Source: Sphingomonas phyllosphaerae
GTDB taxonomy: Bacteria > Pseudomonadota > Alphaproteobacteria > Sphingomonadales > Sphingomonadaceae
DNA length: 64,000 nt
Reading direction: 5' to 3'
NCBI GenBank assembly: GCA_036946405.1
Contig: JAQIJC010000001.1
Span: forward strand, 1,681,001 to 1,745,000
Under the pieces are notes generated by a model. The model searched no databases and was not told where the DNA came from. It worked only from the letters and a program-made list of their open reading frames with translations. A program made the position numbers and the translations under genes. Of the stretch, positions 7,352-17,513 are shown piece by piece (within the stretch, counting starts at the first letter, position 1; each line of letters opens with the position of its first letter).

Positions 7352-9967
7352 ATGACGCGACCGTTCGGCACCGGGGACATGGCGGCGCGCATCCGCGCCT
7401 TCGACTGGTCGGCGACCGCGCTGGGCCCGATCGCGGGCTGGTCGGCCGAGCTGATGGCGGCGGTCGAGACGATGCTCGCGATGCCGCGCCCCGCGACGTT
7501 GCTGTGGGGCGAGGCGCTGCTGCAACTCTACAACGACGCCTATATCGAGATCGCGCGCGACCGGCATCCGGCGCTGCTCGGTCGTCCGGTGTGGGAGGGC
7601 TGGCGCGAGATCTACACGCAGGAGGTCGCGCAGCGGCTGGCGACCGTCTGGGCGGGGCAGGCGGTGCAGGTCGCCGGGCGCGAGGCGTCGTTGCGCGACG
7701 AGAGCGGCACCTTCCACCGCCGCACCTTCGATCTCACCTGGATTCCCGTGCGCGATGCGAGCGGCGCGGTCGCGGGCGCGTTGCAGCAACTCGTCGAGGT
7801 CACCGACCACCGCCGCGCCGCCGCGCTATTGCGCGACAGCGAGGCGCAGATGCGGATGATGGCGGCGACCGGCCGGCACATGCAGTTCCGGATGAGCGCC
7901 GATTGGGGACGATTGCTGCGGCTCGACGGGCGCGAGATGCTGCCCGATGTCGATGCGCCGATCGGCGACTGGGTGGAGCGCTTCATCCCCGACGAGGATC
8001 GCGGCGTGGTGTTCGCGGCGATCGCGGCGGCGCTCGACGGTCCGGCGATGTTCGAGCTGGAGCATCGGGTCCGCTGCGCGGACGGCTCGATCGGCTGGGT
8101 CGCGTCGCGCGCGCTGCCGGTGCTCGACGCCGAGGGGCAGGTCACCGAATGGTTCGGCAGCGGGATCGACATCACCGCGCGCCGCACCGCCGCCGAGGTC
8201 GTGCGGCGCAGCGAGGAACTGCGCCGCATCGCGCTCGACGGTGGCGGCATGGGGGCGTGGCGCGTCGATCTCGCGAGCGGCGAGGTGCGCGGCGATGTGC
8301 GCTTCTTCGCTTTGTGGGGGATGCCGGCCAGCGACGAGCCACGCGCGGCGACGGATTTCTACGGCCGGTTGTCGCCGGATGGTCTTGCCGCGGTGAAAGG
8401 CTTCGCCGCGCGTCGCATCGCGCCGGGTGAGGAGTTCGATGGCGAGCTGGAGATCGTCGCCGGCCCGACCGCGAGATGCTGGCTACGCTGGCGCGGTCGC
8501 GCCGATGGCCCGGACACGCGCATCCTCCACGGCGTCGTGTTCGACGTGACGGCGCAGCGGCAGGCGACCGAACGGCTGCGTGAGCGCGAGGAGCTGTTGC
8601 GGCTGTTCGGCGACGCCTCGCGCGACGCCTTGTGGATTCGCGACGCCGATACCTTGCGCTGGCGCTACGTGACCCCGGCGTTCCGCACGATCTACGGCCA
8701 GCGGCGGCGCGTGGTGCTAACCGGCGATCATTATCGCAACTGGCTGGCGTTGATCCTTCCCGAGGACCGCGCGCGGGTCGAGGCGGCGGTGGCGCGGGTG
8801 CGCGGCGGGGAGCATGTCACCGTCGACTACCGCATCCGCTGTGCGTCCGACGACACGATTCGCTGGCTGCGGACGACCGAATTCCCGATCCGCGATGGCG
8901 CGGGGCAGGTGGTGCTGATCGGCGGGATCACCTCCGACGTCACCGCGTCGCGCCAGGCGCGCGAGGCGGTGACGCGTAGCGAGGAACGGCTGCGCAACGC
9001 GGTCGAGGTCGGCGGCATCGGGCTATGGGACTGGAATGTCGCGACCGACGAGGTTCATTGGTCGGCCGAACACTACCGACTGCAGGGCTATCCGGTCGGT
9101 TCGGTCGAGCCCAGCTACGGCGCATGGCTGGCGCGCCTGCATCCCGACGACCGCGCCGAGGCGGAGACGCTGATGCAGGAGGCGATGGGCGGCGGTCGTC
9201 CCTATGCGCAGGAGTTTCGCGTCGTCCATCCCGATGGCTCGCTCCACTGGCATTCCGCGCGCGGTCGCTTCTTCTTCGACGAAGCCGCGCAGCCGGTGCG
9301 CATGGTCGGCGCGATCATCGACGTCACCGAACGGCGCGCCTGGACCGAGCGCCAGCAGGTGTTGATCGCCGAGCTTCAGCATCGCACCCGCAACCTGATC
9401 GGCGTGGTACGCGCGATCGCCGACAAGAGTGCGCGGTCGAGCCGTGACCTGCCCGATTTCCGCCAGCGCTTCGGCGATCGCCTGTCGGCGCTGGTGCGCG
9501 TACAGGGCTTGCTGTCGCGACTGTCCGACGACGATCGCGTCACCTTCGATAGTCTGCTCGACGCGGAGCTGGCGGCGCTCGACGGAGAGGCGACCGCGGT
9601 CACGCTCGCCGGTCCGAAGGGGGTGCGGCTGCGGTCGTCGATCGTCCAGACGCTGGCGATGGCGCTCCACGAACTCGCCACCAACGCGGTGAAATACGGC
9701 GCGCTGCGCGCGGCGGGCGGGCGATTGTCGATCACCTGGACGGTCGCGCCGGCTGAGGATGGCACGCCGTGGCTGCATATCGATTGGCATGAGACGGGCG
9801 TCGCGATGCCGCCGCCGGGCACCACGCCGCTCGGCTCGGGCGAGGGGCGCGAGCTGATCGAACATGCGCTGCCCTATCAGCTCGGCGCACGGACCTCCTT
9901 CGTGCTAGGCGTGGACGGCGTCCGCTGCCGGATCGCGATCCCGATCTCCCGCCACGCCGCCGGCTGA
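7352..9967 (+). CDS. Cytoplasmic multi-PAS HWE-family histidine kinase
   Basis: The protein is 871 residues from the ATG at 7352, chosen because GGAG lies 6 nt upstream; an in-frame ATG at 7340 is less well placed. I count five PAS-type modules in tandem, four of them ending in the D(I/V)T box (DITARR, DVTAQR, DVTASR, DVTERR) and the first in EVTDHR. The HWE kinase core follows: His677 in LQHRTRNL, the N box HELATNAVKYGAL and the WHETG motif that gives the family its name. There is no signal peptide or membrane segment, so it should sense an intracellular or diffusible cue such as light, redox state or a ligand. No PAS module shows the LOV flavin motif GRNCRFLQ. No response regulator is adjacent in the same orientation. 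Its last 63 bp overlap the end of the convergent LysR gene. Confidence 0.9.
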   Translation: MTRPFGTGDMAARIRAFDWSATALGPIAGWSAELMAAVETMLAMPRPATLLWGEALLQLYNDAYIEIARDRHPALLGRPVWEGWREIYTQEVAQRLATVWAGQAVQVAGREASLRDESGTFHRRTFDLTWIPVRDASGAVAGALQQLVEVTDHRRAAALLRDSEAQMRMMAATGRHMQFRMSADWGRLLRLDGREMLPDVDAPIGDWVERFIPDEDRGVVFAAIAAALDGPAMFELEHRVRCADGSIGWVASRALPVLDAEGQVTEWFGSGIDITARRTAAEVVRRSEELRRIALDGGGMGAWRVDLASGEVRGDVRFFALWGMPASDEPRAATDFYGRLSPDGLAAVKGFAARRIAPGEEFDGELEIVAGPTARCWLRWRGRADGPDTRILHGVVFDVTAQRQATERLREREELLRLFGDASRDALWIRDADTLRWRYVTPAFRTIYGQRRRVVLTGDHYRNWLALILPEDRARVEAAVARVRGGEHVTVDYRIRCASDDTIRWLRTTEFPIRDGAGQVVLIGGITSDVTASRQAREAVTRSEERLRNAVEVGGIGLWDWNVATDEVHWSAEHYRLQGYPVGSVEPSYGAWLARLHPDDRAEAETLMQEAMGGGRPYAQEFRVVHPDGSLHWHSARGRFFFDEAAQPVRMVGAIIDVTERRAWTERQQVLIAELQHRTRNLIGVVRAIADKSARSSRDLPDFRQRFGDRLSALVRVQGLLSRLSDDDRVTFDSLLDAELAALDGEATAVTLAGPKGVRLRSSIVQTLAMALHELATNAVKYGALRAAGGRLSITWTVAPAEDGTPWLHIDWHETGVAMPPPGTTPLGSGEGRELIEHALPYQLGARTSFVLGVDGVRCRIAIPISRHAAG

Positions 9968-10849
9968 CCACGGCGGCGGGTCGAGCGTCCGCCGCAGGAA
10001 GGCGACGAAGGCGGTCACCGCCGCCGGCACCGTCGGCGCGCGCGGGTAGAGCGCGTGGATCGCGAGGTCGCGCGGGCCCTCCCAGCCGGGCAGCACCGGG
10101 ACCAGCCGCCCCGCCGCCAACGCGTCGTCGACATCCCAGATCGATCGCATCGCGATGCCGACCCCCGCCAGCGCCAGCTCTCGCACGATCTCGCTGGAAT
10201 TGGTGCGGACACGGCTCTGCGCATCGATCGCCTGTCGCCGCCGGCCGTTGACCAGCTGCCACGGCCATTGCCCGTCGGCCGCGAGCAGCCGGTGCCGCAC
10301 CAGGTCGGCGGGCGTGCGCGGCGCGCCATGCTCGGCGAGATAGGCGGGCGCGGCGCACAACAGCCGCGGGCTGCCGCCAAGCCGGTGCGCGGTCAGGCTC
10401 GGCGGGATGTCGCGCGCGATCCGCACCGCGACGTCGACGCGCTCGGCGACCAGATCGACATTGGCATCGGTGAGGTTCAGTTCCAGCGACACGCGCGGTG
10501 CCACGCGCAGAAAGTCGTGGAGGCGCGGCGCGATGTGCAGCCGTCCGAACGAGGTCGGCGCGGAGACGCGCAGCGCGCCGGCCGGTTCGTCGCGGATCCC
10601 TGTTACCCGTGCCTCGGCGGCGGCGATCTCCCGCAGGATCGCGAGCACATCGGCGTGGAACCGCTCGCCCGCGTCCGTCGCCGCCAACCGCCGCGTCGTC
10701 CGCTGGATCAGCCGCACGCCCAGCCGCGCCTCCAGCCGCGCCAGCCGCTTCGATGCCATCGCCGGTGAGATGCCGAGTGCGCGCGCCGCCGCGGAGAGGC
10801 TGCCCGCCTCGATGACCTGCGCGAACAGCACGTGATCGGGATCGAGCAT
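9905..10849 (-). CDS. LysR-family transcriptional regulator
   Basis: The 314-residue protein has an N-terminal winged helix-turn-helix (about 3-60; [20 protein letters not shown] and [15 protein letters not shown]) and a LysR substrate-binding domain from about residue 90. It is closest in style to the proteobacterial LysR group with [16 protein letters not shown]. It is divergent from malate synthase at 10942, with a 92-bp shared promoter region. It may therefore control that gene, although such regulators often act elsewhere. The C-terminus is extended and overlaps the 3' end of the HWE kinase gene on the other strand. Confidence 0.93.
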   Translation of the reverse strand: MLDPDHVLFAQVIEAGSLSAAARALGISPAMASKRLARLEARLGVRLIQRTTRRLAATDAGERFHADVLAILREIAAAEARVTGIRDEPAGALRVSAPTSFGRLHIAPRLHDFLRVAPRVSLELNLTDANVDLVAERVDVAVRIARDIPPSLTAHRLGGSPRLLCAAPAYLAEHGAPRTPADLVRHRLLAADGQWPWQLVNGRRRQAIDAQSRVRTNSSEIVRELALAGVGIAMRSIWDVDDALAAGRLVPVLPGWEGPRDLAIHALYPRAPTVPAAVTAFVAFLRRTLDPPPWSAGGVAGDRDRDPAADAVHA

Positions 10850-10941
10850 TTGTTCTCCACAGGAAAAGGTGTTTGGAACTTTTGCCTGCTACCGACGGGA
10901 TCGCAAGCCGTTTAAGGCTGTCGGTCAGGAGGATTTGGACG

Positions 10942-13038
10942 ATGACCGACCCCTATACCGATCGCGCCGGATTGCAGGTCGCCGCCGAACTCGCCGCCTT
11001 CGTCGAGGATCGTGCACTCCCCGGCACCGGCATCGCGGCCGGCGTCTTCTGGCGCGGCCTCGCCGACCTCTACGCGCGCTTCGCGCCCGAAAATGCGGCG
11101 CTGCTCCGGCATCGCGACGCATTGCAGGCGCAGATCGACGGCTGGCATCGCGCACGCGCCGGGCAGCCGCACGATCCGGCCGCCTATCAGGCGTTCCTGC
11201 GCGAGATCGGCTATCTGGTCGCCGAGCCTGCACCGTTCACGATCGCGCCCGGTGTGGTCGACGACGAAGTGGCGCGCGTCGCTGGGCCGCAACTCGTTGT
11301 GCCGATCCTCAACGCGCGCTTCCTGCTCAACGCCGCCAACGCCCGCTGGGGCAGCCTGTACGACGCGCTGTACGGCACCGATGCGCTGCCGGGCACGCCG
11401 GCCGGCCCCGGCTACGATCCCGCGCGCGGTGCGCAGGTGATCGACTGGGCACGCGGCTTCCTCGACGAGGCGGTGCCGCTGGCGCATGGCAGGTGGCGCG
11501 ACTGGGCAGGCGACCCACCCGCGCTCGCCGATCCGGCGCAGCTTGCCGGGCGCGCGGGCGACAATTGGCTGCTGCGCCATCACGGATTGCATATCGAATT
11601 GGTGATCGACCGTGTGCATCCGATCGGCCGCACCGATTCGGCGGGGCTGGCCGACGTGATCCTCGAATCGGCGCTGACCACGATCTGCGACCTCGAGGAT
11701 TCGATCGCGGCGGTCGATGCCGCGGACAAGGTCGCCGCCTACGCCAATTGGCTGGGGCTGATGCGCGGCGATCTGGAGGAGACGTTCGTTAAGCATGGCG
11801 CGACGCTCACGCGTCGGCTCGCCGCCGATCGCGCCTATGTCGCGCCGGACGGCACGCCGTTCACGCTGCCGGGGCGCGCGCTGCTGTTCGTCCGCAACGT
11901 CGGGCATCTGATGACCACCCCCGCGCTGTTGCTGCCCGATGGCAGCGAGGCACCTGAGGGGATTCTCGACGCGGCGCTCACCAGCCTGATCGCCCTCCAC
12001 GATCGTGACGGCGCGCGGGCCAATTCGCGCGTCGGTGCGATCTACATCGTCAAGCCGAAGATGCACGGCCCGGACGAGGCGGCGTTCACCGACCGGCTGT
12101 TCGACGCGGTCGAGGACCTGCTGGGGCTGGCGCGCCACACGATCAAGGTCGGCGTGATGGACGAGGAACGCCGCACCAGCGCGAACCTCGCCGCGTGCGT
12201 TCATGCGGTGCGCGACCGCGTCGTCTTCATCAACACCGGCTTTCTCGATCGCACCGGCGACGAGATCCACACCTCGATGCAGGCGGGCGCGATGGTCCGC
12301 AAGGCGCAGATGAAGGACAGCGCATGGATCGCCGCCTATGAGGATCGCAACGTCCAGATCGGGCTCGCCTGCGGCTTTGCGGGACGTGCGCAGATCGGCA
12401 AGGGGATGTGGGCCGCGCCCGGCCGGATGCGGGACATGCTCGAACAGAAGATCGCGCACCCGCGGGCCGGCGCCACCACCGCGTGGGTGCCGTCGCCGAC
12501 CGCCGCGACGCTCCACGCCACCCATTATCATCGCGTGTCGGTCGTCGAACGTCAGACGGCGCGGGCGACCGAGCCGGTCGCGCCGCTCGACGCGTTGCTG
12601 ACGATCCCGCTCGCCGCGGGACGCAACTGGTCGGAACGGGAAATTGCCGACGAACTCGACAACAATGCGCAGGGCATCCTCGGCTATGTCGTGCGCTGGA
12701 TCGATCAGGGCATCGGCTGTTCGAAAGTTCCCGACATCCATGACGTCGGCCTGATGGAGGATCGCGCGACGCTGCGCATCGCCTCGCAGCATCTCGCCAA
12801 CTGGCTGCATCACGGCGTCGCGACCCCTGCACAGGTCGACGCGGCATTTACACGCATGGCCGCGCGGGTCGATGAACAGAATGCCGCGGATCCGATCTAT
12901 CGGCCGCTCAGATCGAACGCTTTGGCAATGCAGGCGGCACGATCACTTGTTTTCAAAGGGTTGGCGCAACCCAACGGCTATACCGAGCCGCTGCTCCACG
13001 ACTATCGCCGGCGTAGTAAATTTGTTGGTGACCCATAA
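10942..13038 (+). CDS. glcB: Malate synthase G
   Basis: The 698-residue enzyme condenses glyoxylate with acetyl-CoA to give malate in the glyoxylate shunt. The length is typical of the monomeric G isoform (about 720). Key blocks are [17 protein letters not shown] (DLED at 250-253), FVRNVGHLM, the run [33 protein letters not shown] and the metal/substrate region [17 protein letters not shown]. The ATG at 10942 is chosen because CAGGAGGA lies 8 nt upstream; an in-frame start 69 bp further up has no such site. A LysR gene diverges from it. Acetyl-CoA synthetase lies 5 kb downstream, fitting growth on acetate or two-carbon units. Isocitrate lyase is not in the window. Confidence 0.96.
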   Translation: MTDPYTDRAGLQVAAELAAFVEDRALPGTGIAAGVFWRGLADLYARFAPENAALLRHRDALQAQIDGWHRARAGQPHDPAAYQAFLREIGYLVAEPAPFTIAPGVVDDEVARVAGPQLVVPILNARFLLNAANARWGSLYDALYGTDALPGTPAGPGYDPARGAQVIDWARGFLDEAVPLAHGRWRDWAGDPPALADPAQLAGRAGDNWLLRHHGLHIELVIDRVHPIGRTDSAGLADVILESALTTICDLEDSIAAVDAADKVAAYANWLGLMRGDLEETFVKHGATLTRRLAADRAYVAPDGTPFTLPGRALLFVRNVGHLMTTPALLLPDGSEAPEGILDAALTSLIALHDRDGARANSRVGAIYIVKPKMHGPDEAAFTDRLFDAVEDLLGLARHTIKVGVMDEERRTSANLAACVHAVRDRVVFINTGFLDRTGDEIHTSMQAGAMVRKAQMKDSAWIAAYEDRNVQIGLACGFAGRAQIGKGMWAAPGRMRDMLEQKIAHPRAGATTAWVPSPTAATLHATHYHRVSVVERQTARATEPVAPLDALLTIPLAAGRNWSEREIADELDNNAQGILGYVVRWIDQGIGCSKVPDIHDVGLMEDRATLRIASQHLANWLHHGVATPAQVDAAFTRMAARVDEQNAADPIYRPLRSNALAMQAARSLVFKGLAQPNGYTEPLLHDYRRRSKFVGDP

Positions 13039-13083
13039 CGGTGAACATAAGGAACGGAACATTGCGTCATCCGCTCCTTCTTC

Positions 13084-13248
13084 GTGGAAACGGTCATCTC
13101 TCATTTGCGCGCTCAGGCCGATCGTTACAGCCGGCTGGCGCGTCATCTCGATTCGCGGGGCGACAGTGCCTTTCTGAACTCGATGGCGGCGGGATATCGC
13201 GCGAGGGCCGAACGGGCCGCCGCCGTCGTGGCCGAATTCGGCGCCTGA
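13084..13248 (+). CDS. Possible small hypothetical protein (54 aa, GTG start)
   Basis: An open frame after malate synthase encodes a 54-residue, mostly helical peptide (begins VETVISHLRAQADRYSRLA, ends AAAVVAEFGA). Its residue mix (Ala, Arg, Glu, Leu in heptad-like spacing) looks like a real protein, unlike the Arg/Ser-rich shadows in the other frames. The only start in frame is GTG at 13084, and no clear Shine-Dalgarno precedes it. An in-frame stop at 13048 limits the N-terminus. I do not recognise the family. The evidence is amino-acid composition only. Confidence 0.4.
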   Translation: METVISHLRAQADRYSRLARHLDSRGDSAFLNSMAAGYRARAERAAAVVAEFGA

Positions 13249-13545
13249 TCGTCCTCGGGTGAGCGACGTTCCTCGAAACCGTTGAGGGGTGGGCGCGCGG
13301 GCAGACGCGCGGGTCCGGGCAAACCGCCGAAAAATCGCGGTCACTTGCACTGAATGTCAGACAAGCTGTGCCGTTCCGCGTCGCTTCCATTCCTATTCCA
13401 TGTTGCTAACAAGCTGCAATCAGGCCGCCAAATCTTGCAATTCGGCGCTTCATGAAGCCTTGATGATGTTGACGCTGCAATCCTCCCCGGATTATGTCTG
13501 ATTAATAAACGCCGCGAACGGGATCGCGGAGGTGGGAGAGATGCG
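13249..13545. other. Upstream region of the TonB receptor
   Basis: This is a gap of about 300 bp. It is less GC-rich than its surroundings from about 13385 onward and contains the promoter candidate listed separately. I see no hairpin repeat, RNA gene or LacI-type operator here. Confidence 0.6.
13469..13497 (+). promoter_or_regulatory. Candidate sigma-70 promoter for the TonB receptor
   Basis: TTGACG and TTATGT are separated by 17 bp, placing transcription start about 40 bp before the ATG. A GGAGG/GGGAG ribosome site lies at 13528-13538. An ATG-CGA-TGA dipeptide frame at 13541 overlaps the real start and is probably chance. Confidence 0.5.
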
Positions 13546-16374
13546 ATGACGGCGACGATGAAAACCCTGTTCCGAACGGCGCTGCTCGCCGGAACCGCGC
13601 TGACGCCGGGTTTCGCCGCCGCGCAGGATGCACCGCTGCCGCAGGAGGCGAGCGCCGTCGCACCGACCTCGCCGGTCGCATCGACCGGACCCGCCGCCGA
13701 CGACATCGTCGTCACCGGCGTGCGCGCCAGCCTTCGTTCGGCGCAGGCGCTCAAGCGCGATTCCGCCTCGATCCTCGATGCGGTCGTCGCCGAGGACATC
13801 GGCAAATTGCCCGACAACAACGCTTCGGAAGCGCTGGCGCGCGTCACCGGCGTGCAGGTCAACCGCTCGAACGACGAAGCCAATGGCGTGCTGATCCGCG
13901 GGCTCGGCGACATCAGCACCACCTTCAACAACCGCGAAATCTTCACCGCCGAGAACCGCGGCGTCGCCTTGCAGGACTTCCCCGCGGGCGCGCTCGCCGC
14001 GCTGGAGGTCTACAAGTCCGGCACCGCCGACCTGATCGAGCCGGGGCTGGCCGGGCTGGTCAACGTCCGCTCGCGCCGCCCGTTCGACTTCACCGGCTTC
14101 GAGATCGCGGGCGGCATCCGCGGCGCGTACAACGACCAGTCGGGCAAGCTCGACCCGGTCGGCAATATCCTGATCACCGACCGCTGGGACACCGGGATCG
14201 GCGAGATCGGCGCGTTGGTCAATTTCGCGATCACGCGCACCCGCTACCGTAACGCGGTCCGCTTCAACGATCAGGGGACGCGCACCGCGGCGGGTGACGC
14301 GGGCAATACCACCGACGATCTGACCGTCACCACACCGGGCGTCGGCACCGATTTCCGCATCCCGAATTCGGTCGGCAATTACTTCGCGACTGGCACCCGC
14401 ACGCGCCCCTCCGTCAACGGCAGCCTGCAATGGCGCCCGAGCGACCGGCTGGAGGTCTATGCCGACGGATTGTGGCAGGCGTATCGCGGCGAACAGTCGA
14501 ACGAGAATTTCACCGCGCTGCTCGAGTCAGCGACGCTGGCGCTGCCCGGCCAGACCGGGACGCGCCCGACGCTCAGCAACGTCGTGCTCGACCCCAGCGA
14601 TCCGCGCAAGGTGCTGAGCCTCACCAAGACCGGCGGGCTCGCCCCGCAGCAGTTCCGCTCGAGCTTCAACGACCGCACCGATACCTATCAGGGCGCGATC
14701 GGCTTCGTATGGAAGGGCGACCGCGCGAAGATCAGCAGCGATTATGCGTATACCTACAGCACCTATTCGCAGCTCGAATACAGCCTCGACGCGCGCTTCG
14801 CCTCATCGCCGCAGGTCGATGTCGAGTTCGATCGCGACGGCGGCGCGTCGTTCAGCTTCCCCGGCTTCGACGCGCTCAACCCCGACAACTACATCTGGCG
14901 CGGCTTCTACCAGAAGCGCTACCACGCCACCGGCGGCGGGCATCAGTGGCGCGCCGACCTGCAACTCGATACCGAGCTGCCGTTGATCCAGCGGCTCGAC
15001 TTCGGCGTGCGCTGGGTCTCGCGCACCGCCAAGCTGGAGCAGGGCGACCGCTATCTCGCCACCGATGCGCTCGGCATCCCGCTCGCCAGCCTGCCGACCG
15101 GCGCGCTGGAAAAGGTCGAGGATGGTTTCCGTCAGCCCGCCGCCCAATTCCGCAACTGGCTGATGCCGTCGCGCGCCTCGATCCGCTCGAACTTCGATGC
15201 GCTCCGCGCGCTCACCTATTCGGTCGGCCCGCAGCTGATCGCGCGCGATCCCAACAACGTCGACCTGCGCGACAGCGTCGCCCGCTTCGGGCAGGAAGAG
15301 ATCGCGCTACGCGAGGACGGCGGGTTCAGCGCGCAGGAAAGCACCTACGCCGCCTATGCGATGGCGCGCTACGACTTCACCGTCGCCGGGATCGAGGTGG
15401 ATGGCACCGCGGGCGTCCGCGTCGTCAACAACGACGGCACCTATCGCGGTACGACGCGGCTCAACACCGACAACGTCATTTCGTTCGTCTCGCAGATCAA
15501 CCGCCAGAATTACGTCGACGTGCTGCCGTCGTTCGGCGCGCGGCTGAAGTTCACGCCAAAGTTGCAGGCGCGCCTCGCCTATACCGAGACGCGGACGCGT
15601 CCGAACTTCGGTCAGCTGAACCCGGCCTTCAACATCACGCGCAGCACCGTCACCGGCGGCGCGTTCGATGCGAGCGGCAGCGGCGGCAACCCCGATCTGG
15701 TGCCGCTGACCTCGAACAACTGGGACGCGACGCTGGAGTGGTATTTTGCGCCGACCGGCTCGTTCACCGCCTCGGTCTTCTACCGCGACCTGTTCGGCTT
15801 CATCAGCAACTATACGTCGATCGTCCAGGATCCGACCTACGGCCGCCTGCAAGTCTCGCGTCCCGAAAACGCCGGTTCAGGCAGCATCAAGGGCGCGGAG
15901 GCCAACTTCCAGACCTTCTTCGACTTCCTGCCCGGCCTGCTCAGCGGCTTCGGCACGCAGTTGAACGTCACCTATCTCGACGGCACCAACCAGCTGCCGT
16001 CGACGCTGGGCGAGGCGGCGCCGGTCGTGCCGATCACCGGCGTGTCGAAGTGGACGTACAATATTACCGGCTTCTACGAAAAGGGCCCGATCTCGGCGCG
16101 CCTGTCGTACAATCGCCGTTCGGAATATGTCGACAGCTTCACGCGCAATCCGGGCGAGGCGCAATTTGCGGGCGTGACGGTGCGGCCGATCTCGCGCCTC
16201 GACTTCTCGGCGTCCTACACGCCATTCGAGAATATCACGCTGACCGCGGACGTCAGCAACATCCTCGCGCAGCCGTGGCAGAACTATCGCAACTTCGCGG
16301 CCGACGCCGGCTATCCGGTCGATGTCCGCGAGGAAGGGCGCTATTACTCGCTCGGCATCCGCTTCCGCTTCTAG
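13546..16374 (+). CDS. TonB-dependent outer-membrane receptor
   Basis: The 942-residue protein has a signal peptide (about 1-28, ending GFAAAQ), a TonB-box-like DDIVVTGVRASL, a plug domain with DAVVAEDIGKLPDNNASEAL and VTGVQVNRS, then a 22-strand type barrel ending in a terminal aromatic residue (SLGIRFRF). The pattern is that of the Caulobacter/sphingomonad subfamily, which mostly imports plant oligosaccharides or other large substrates. It lies upstream of a secreted alpha/beta hydrolase on the opposite strand, whose promoter region carries a LacI-type operator matching the xylan locus at 52-64 kb. A plant-saccharide substrate is therefore plausible but not shown. A second start, ATGAAAACC at 13558, would also leave a good signal peptide. 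Confidence 0.94.
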   Translation: MTATMKTLFRTALLAGTALTPGFAAAQDAPLPQEASAVAPTSPVASTGPAADDIVVTGVRASLRSAQALKRDSASILDAVVAEDIGKLPDNNASEALARVTGVQVNRSNDEANGVLIRGLGDISTTFNNREIFTAENRGVALQDFPAGALAALEVYKSGTADLIEPGLAGLVNVRSRRPFDFTGFEIAGGIRGAYNDQSGKLDPVGNILITDRWDTGIGEIGALVNFAITRTRYRNAVRFNDQGTRTAAGDAGNTTDDLTVTTPGVGTDFRIPNSVGNYFATGTRTRPSVNGSLQWRPSDRLEVYADGLWQAYRGEQSNENFTALLESATLALPGQTGTRPTLSNVVLDPSDPRKVLSLTKTGGLAPQQFRSSFNDRTDTYQGAIGFVWKGDRAKISSDYAYTYSTYSQLEYSLDARFASSPQVDVEFDRDGGASFSFPGFDALNPDNYIWRGFYQKRYHATGGGHQWRADLQLDTELPLIQRLDFGVRWVSRTAKLEQGDRYLATDALGIPLASLPTGALEKVEDGFRQPAAQFRNWLMPSRASIRSNFDALRALTYSVGPQLIARDPNNVDLRDSVARFGQEEIALREDGGFSAQESTYAAYAMARYDFTVAGIEVDGTAGVRVVNNDGTYRGTTRLNTDNVISFVSQINRQNYVDVLPSFGARLKFTPKLQARLAYTETRTRPNFGQLNPAFNITRSTVTGGAFDASGSGGNPDLVPLTSNNWDATLEWYFAPTGSFTASVFYRDLFGFISNYTSIVQDPTYGRLQVSRPENAGSGSIKGAEANFQTFFDFLPGLLSGFGTQLNVTYLDGTNQLPSTLGEAAPVVPITGVSKWTYNITGFYEKGPISARLSYNRRSEYVDSFTRNPGEAQFAGVTVRPISRLDFSASYTPFENITLTADVSNILAQPWQNYRNFAADAGYPVDVREEGRYYSLGIRFRF

Positions 16375-16380
16375 GTATAC

Positions 16381-16511
16381 CGTCGCCCCTGCGAAGGCAG
16401 GGGCCTATGACTGTTTCGTTTGTCGAGACATTTGACACATGCCGGCCGGCTGCTGTGTCAACCGTCCGCGCGACGATACAGACATAGGCCCCTGCCTGCG
16501 CAGGGGCGACG
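16381..16511. repeat. Intergenic paired-hairpin repeat, family D
   Basis: GTCGCCCCTGCGAAGGCAGG, then GGCCTATGA, at the left faces CATAGGCCCCTGCCTGCGCA, then GGGGCGACGG, at the right. The element fills the gap between two convergent genes. Copies also lie at 19866-20162 and 50442-50652. Confidence 0.7.
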
Positions 16512-16521
16512 GCATGTGCGA

Positions 16522-17460
16522 TTACTGCTTCTTCGCCAGCAACCCATGCATCCCCAGCCAGCGGACATAGGCGTCGAACCAGCCGGTGCTGGTCGTCGGC
16601 TTCTGGTACATGCCGAAACCATGCCCGCCCTGTTCGTAGAGGTGGAACTCGACCGGCCGCTTCGCCGCGCGCCATTTGTCGACCAGCCCGATCCCGTCGT
16701 TGGCGAAGAACGGATCGTCGGCCGCCAGCGCGATGAACAGCGGCGGCGCGTCGGCGGGCACGTCGACCGCGCCGAGCGGGCCATAGATGTCGGCGACGAA
16801 CGCCGGCTTCGCATCCCCCCCGGCCAGCGTCGTCGCCATCGTCAGCATCGCACCCGCCGAGAAGCCGATCATCCCGATCCGGTCGGGATCGACCTTCCAC
16901 TCTCCGGCGCGGCGCCGGATCAGCGCGAAGGCGGCGCGCGCATCGGCGATCTGCGGCCCGAGCCGTGCGGTCATCGCGGTCGGATCGACCCGCGGGCGCG
17001 GCGCGGAACCGGAGAACATCTCGCTCATCGACTTCTCGAAGCCGGCCATGTCGGCCGGCGTCTGGTTCAGCCGGTATTTGAGCACGAACGCCGCAACCCC
17101 GCGCTTCGCCAGTGCCCTGGCGACGTCCCAGCCCTCATTCTCCATCGACAGCGTGCGGAAGCCGCCGCCGGGTGCCACCACCACCGCCGCGCCGGTCGCG
17201 GTGCCGGGCGCAGGGAGAAACGGCGTCAGCGTCGCGACCGTCACGTTGCGCGTGAAGGTGCTGCCATATTGGCGGTGCCACGCTTCCTTGTTGGGCGCAT
17301 CGGGCAGCGGCCCGGTGTCGAGCGTGATCGCGGTCGGCTGCGCCGGGGTCGCGATCGGCGTCATCTTGTCGGCCTGTGCCAGTGCCGGACCTGCTGCCCC
17401 CGCGAGCAGCACCGCCGCCCAGCCCGCGACCCATCCGTTCCGAACCTCGCGCCTCGTCAT
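16522..17460 (-). CDS. Secreted alpha/beta hydrolase (acetyl-xylan-esterase-like)
   Basis: The 312-residue protein starts at the ATG at 17460, set by GGAGG 7 nt upstream rather than the ATG 6 bp earlier. The N-terminus is a signal peptide with an Arg pair (MTRREVRNGW, then AAVLLAGAAGPALAQ). The hydrolase core has an oxyanion-type VVVAPGGGFR, nucleophile motif GFSAGA, a later Asp (AADDPFF) and His (GGHGFG). It resembles the BD-FAE/Axe group of carbohydrate esterases, which de-acetylate hemicellulose, though the exact substrate is uncertain. A LacI-type operator candidate lies 54 bp upstream of the start and closely matches two in the glucuronoxylan locus, supporting a role in xylan side-chain removal. 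Confidence 0.85.
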   Translation of the reverse strand: MTRREVRNGWVAGWAAVLLAGAAGPALAQADKMTPIATPAQPTAITLDTGPLPDAPNKEAWHRQYGSTFTRNVTVATLTPFLPAPGTATGAAVVVAPGGGFRTLSMENEGWDVARALAKRGVAAFVLKYRLNQTPADMAGFEKSMSEMFSGSAPRPRVDPTAMTARLGPQIADARAAFALIRRRAGEWKVDPDRIGMIGFSAGAMLTMATTLAGGDAKPAFVADIYGPLGAVDVPADAPPLFIALAADDPFFANDGIGLVDKWRAAKRPVEFHLYEQGGHGFGMYQKPTTSTGWFDAYVRWLGMHGLLAKKQ

Positions 17461-17513
17461 GGCCATCCCTCCGTCGTTATCTTTTCGCGTCCCGCCGTGG
17501 CGAGCGAGAGAAA

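Noticed and set aside
10850..10941. General-stress (EcfG-type) promoter before malate synthase, from GGAAC and CGTT
   Set aside because: The two elements are about 29 bp apart rather than 16-17.
13041..13262. The 73-residue ATG-started frame after malate synthase
   Set aside because: It is Arg/Gly-rich and looks like a shadow of the better 54-residue frame described above. No ribosome site or domain supports it.
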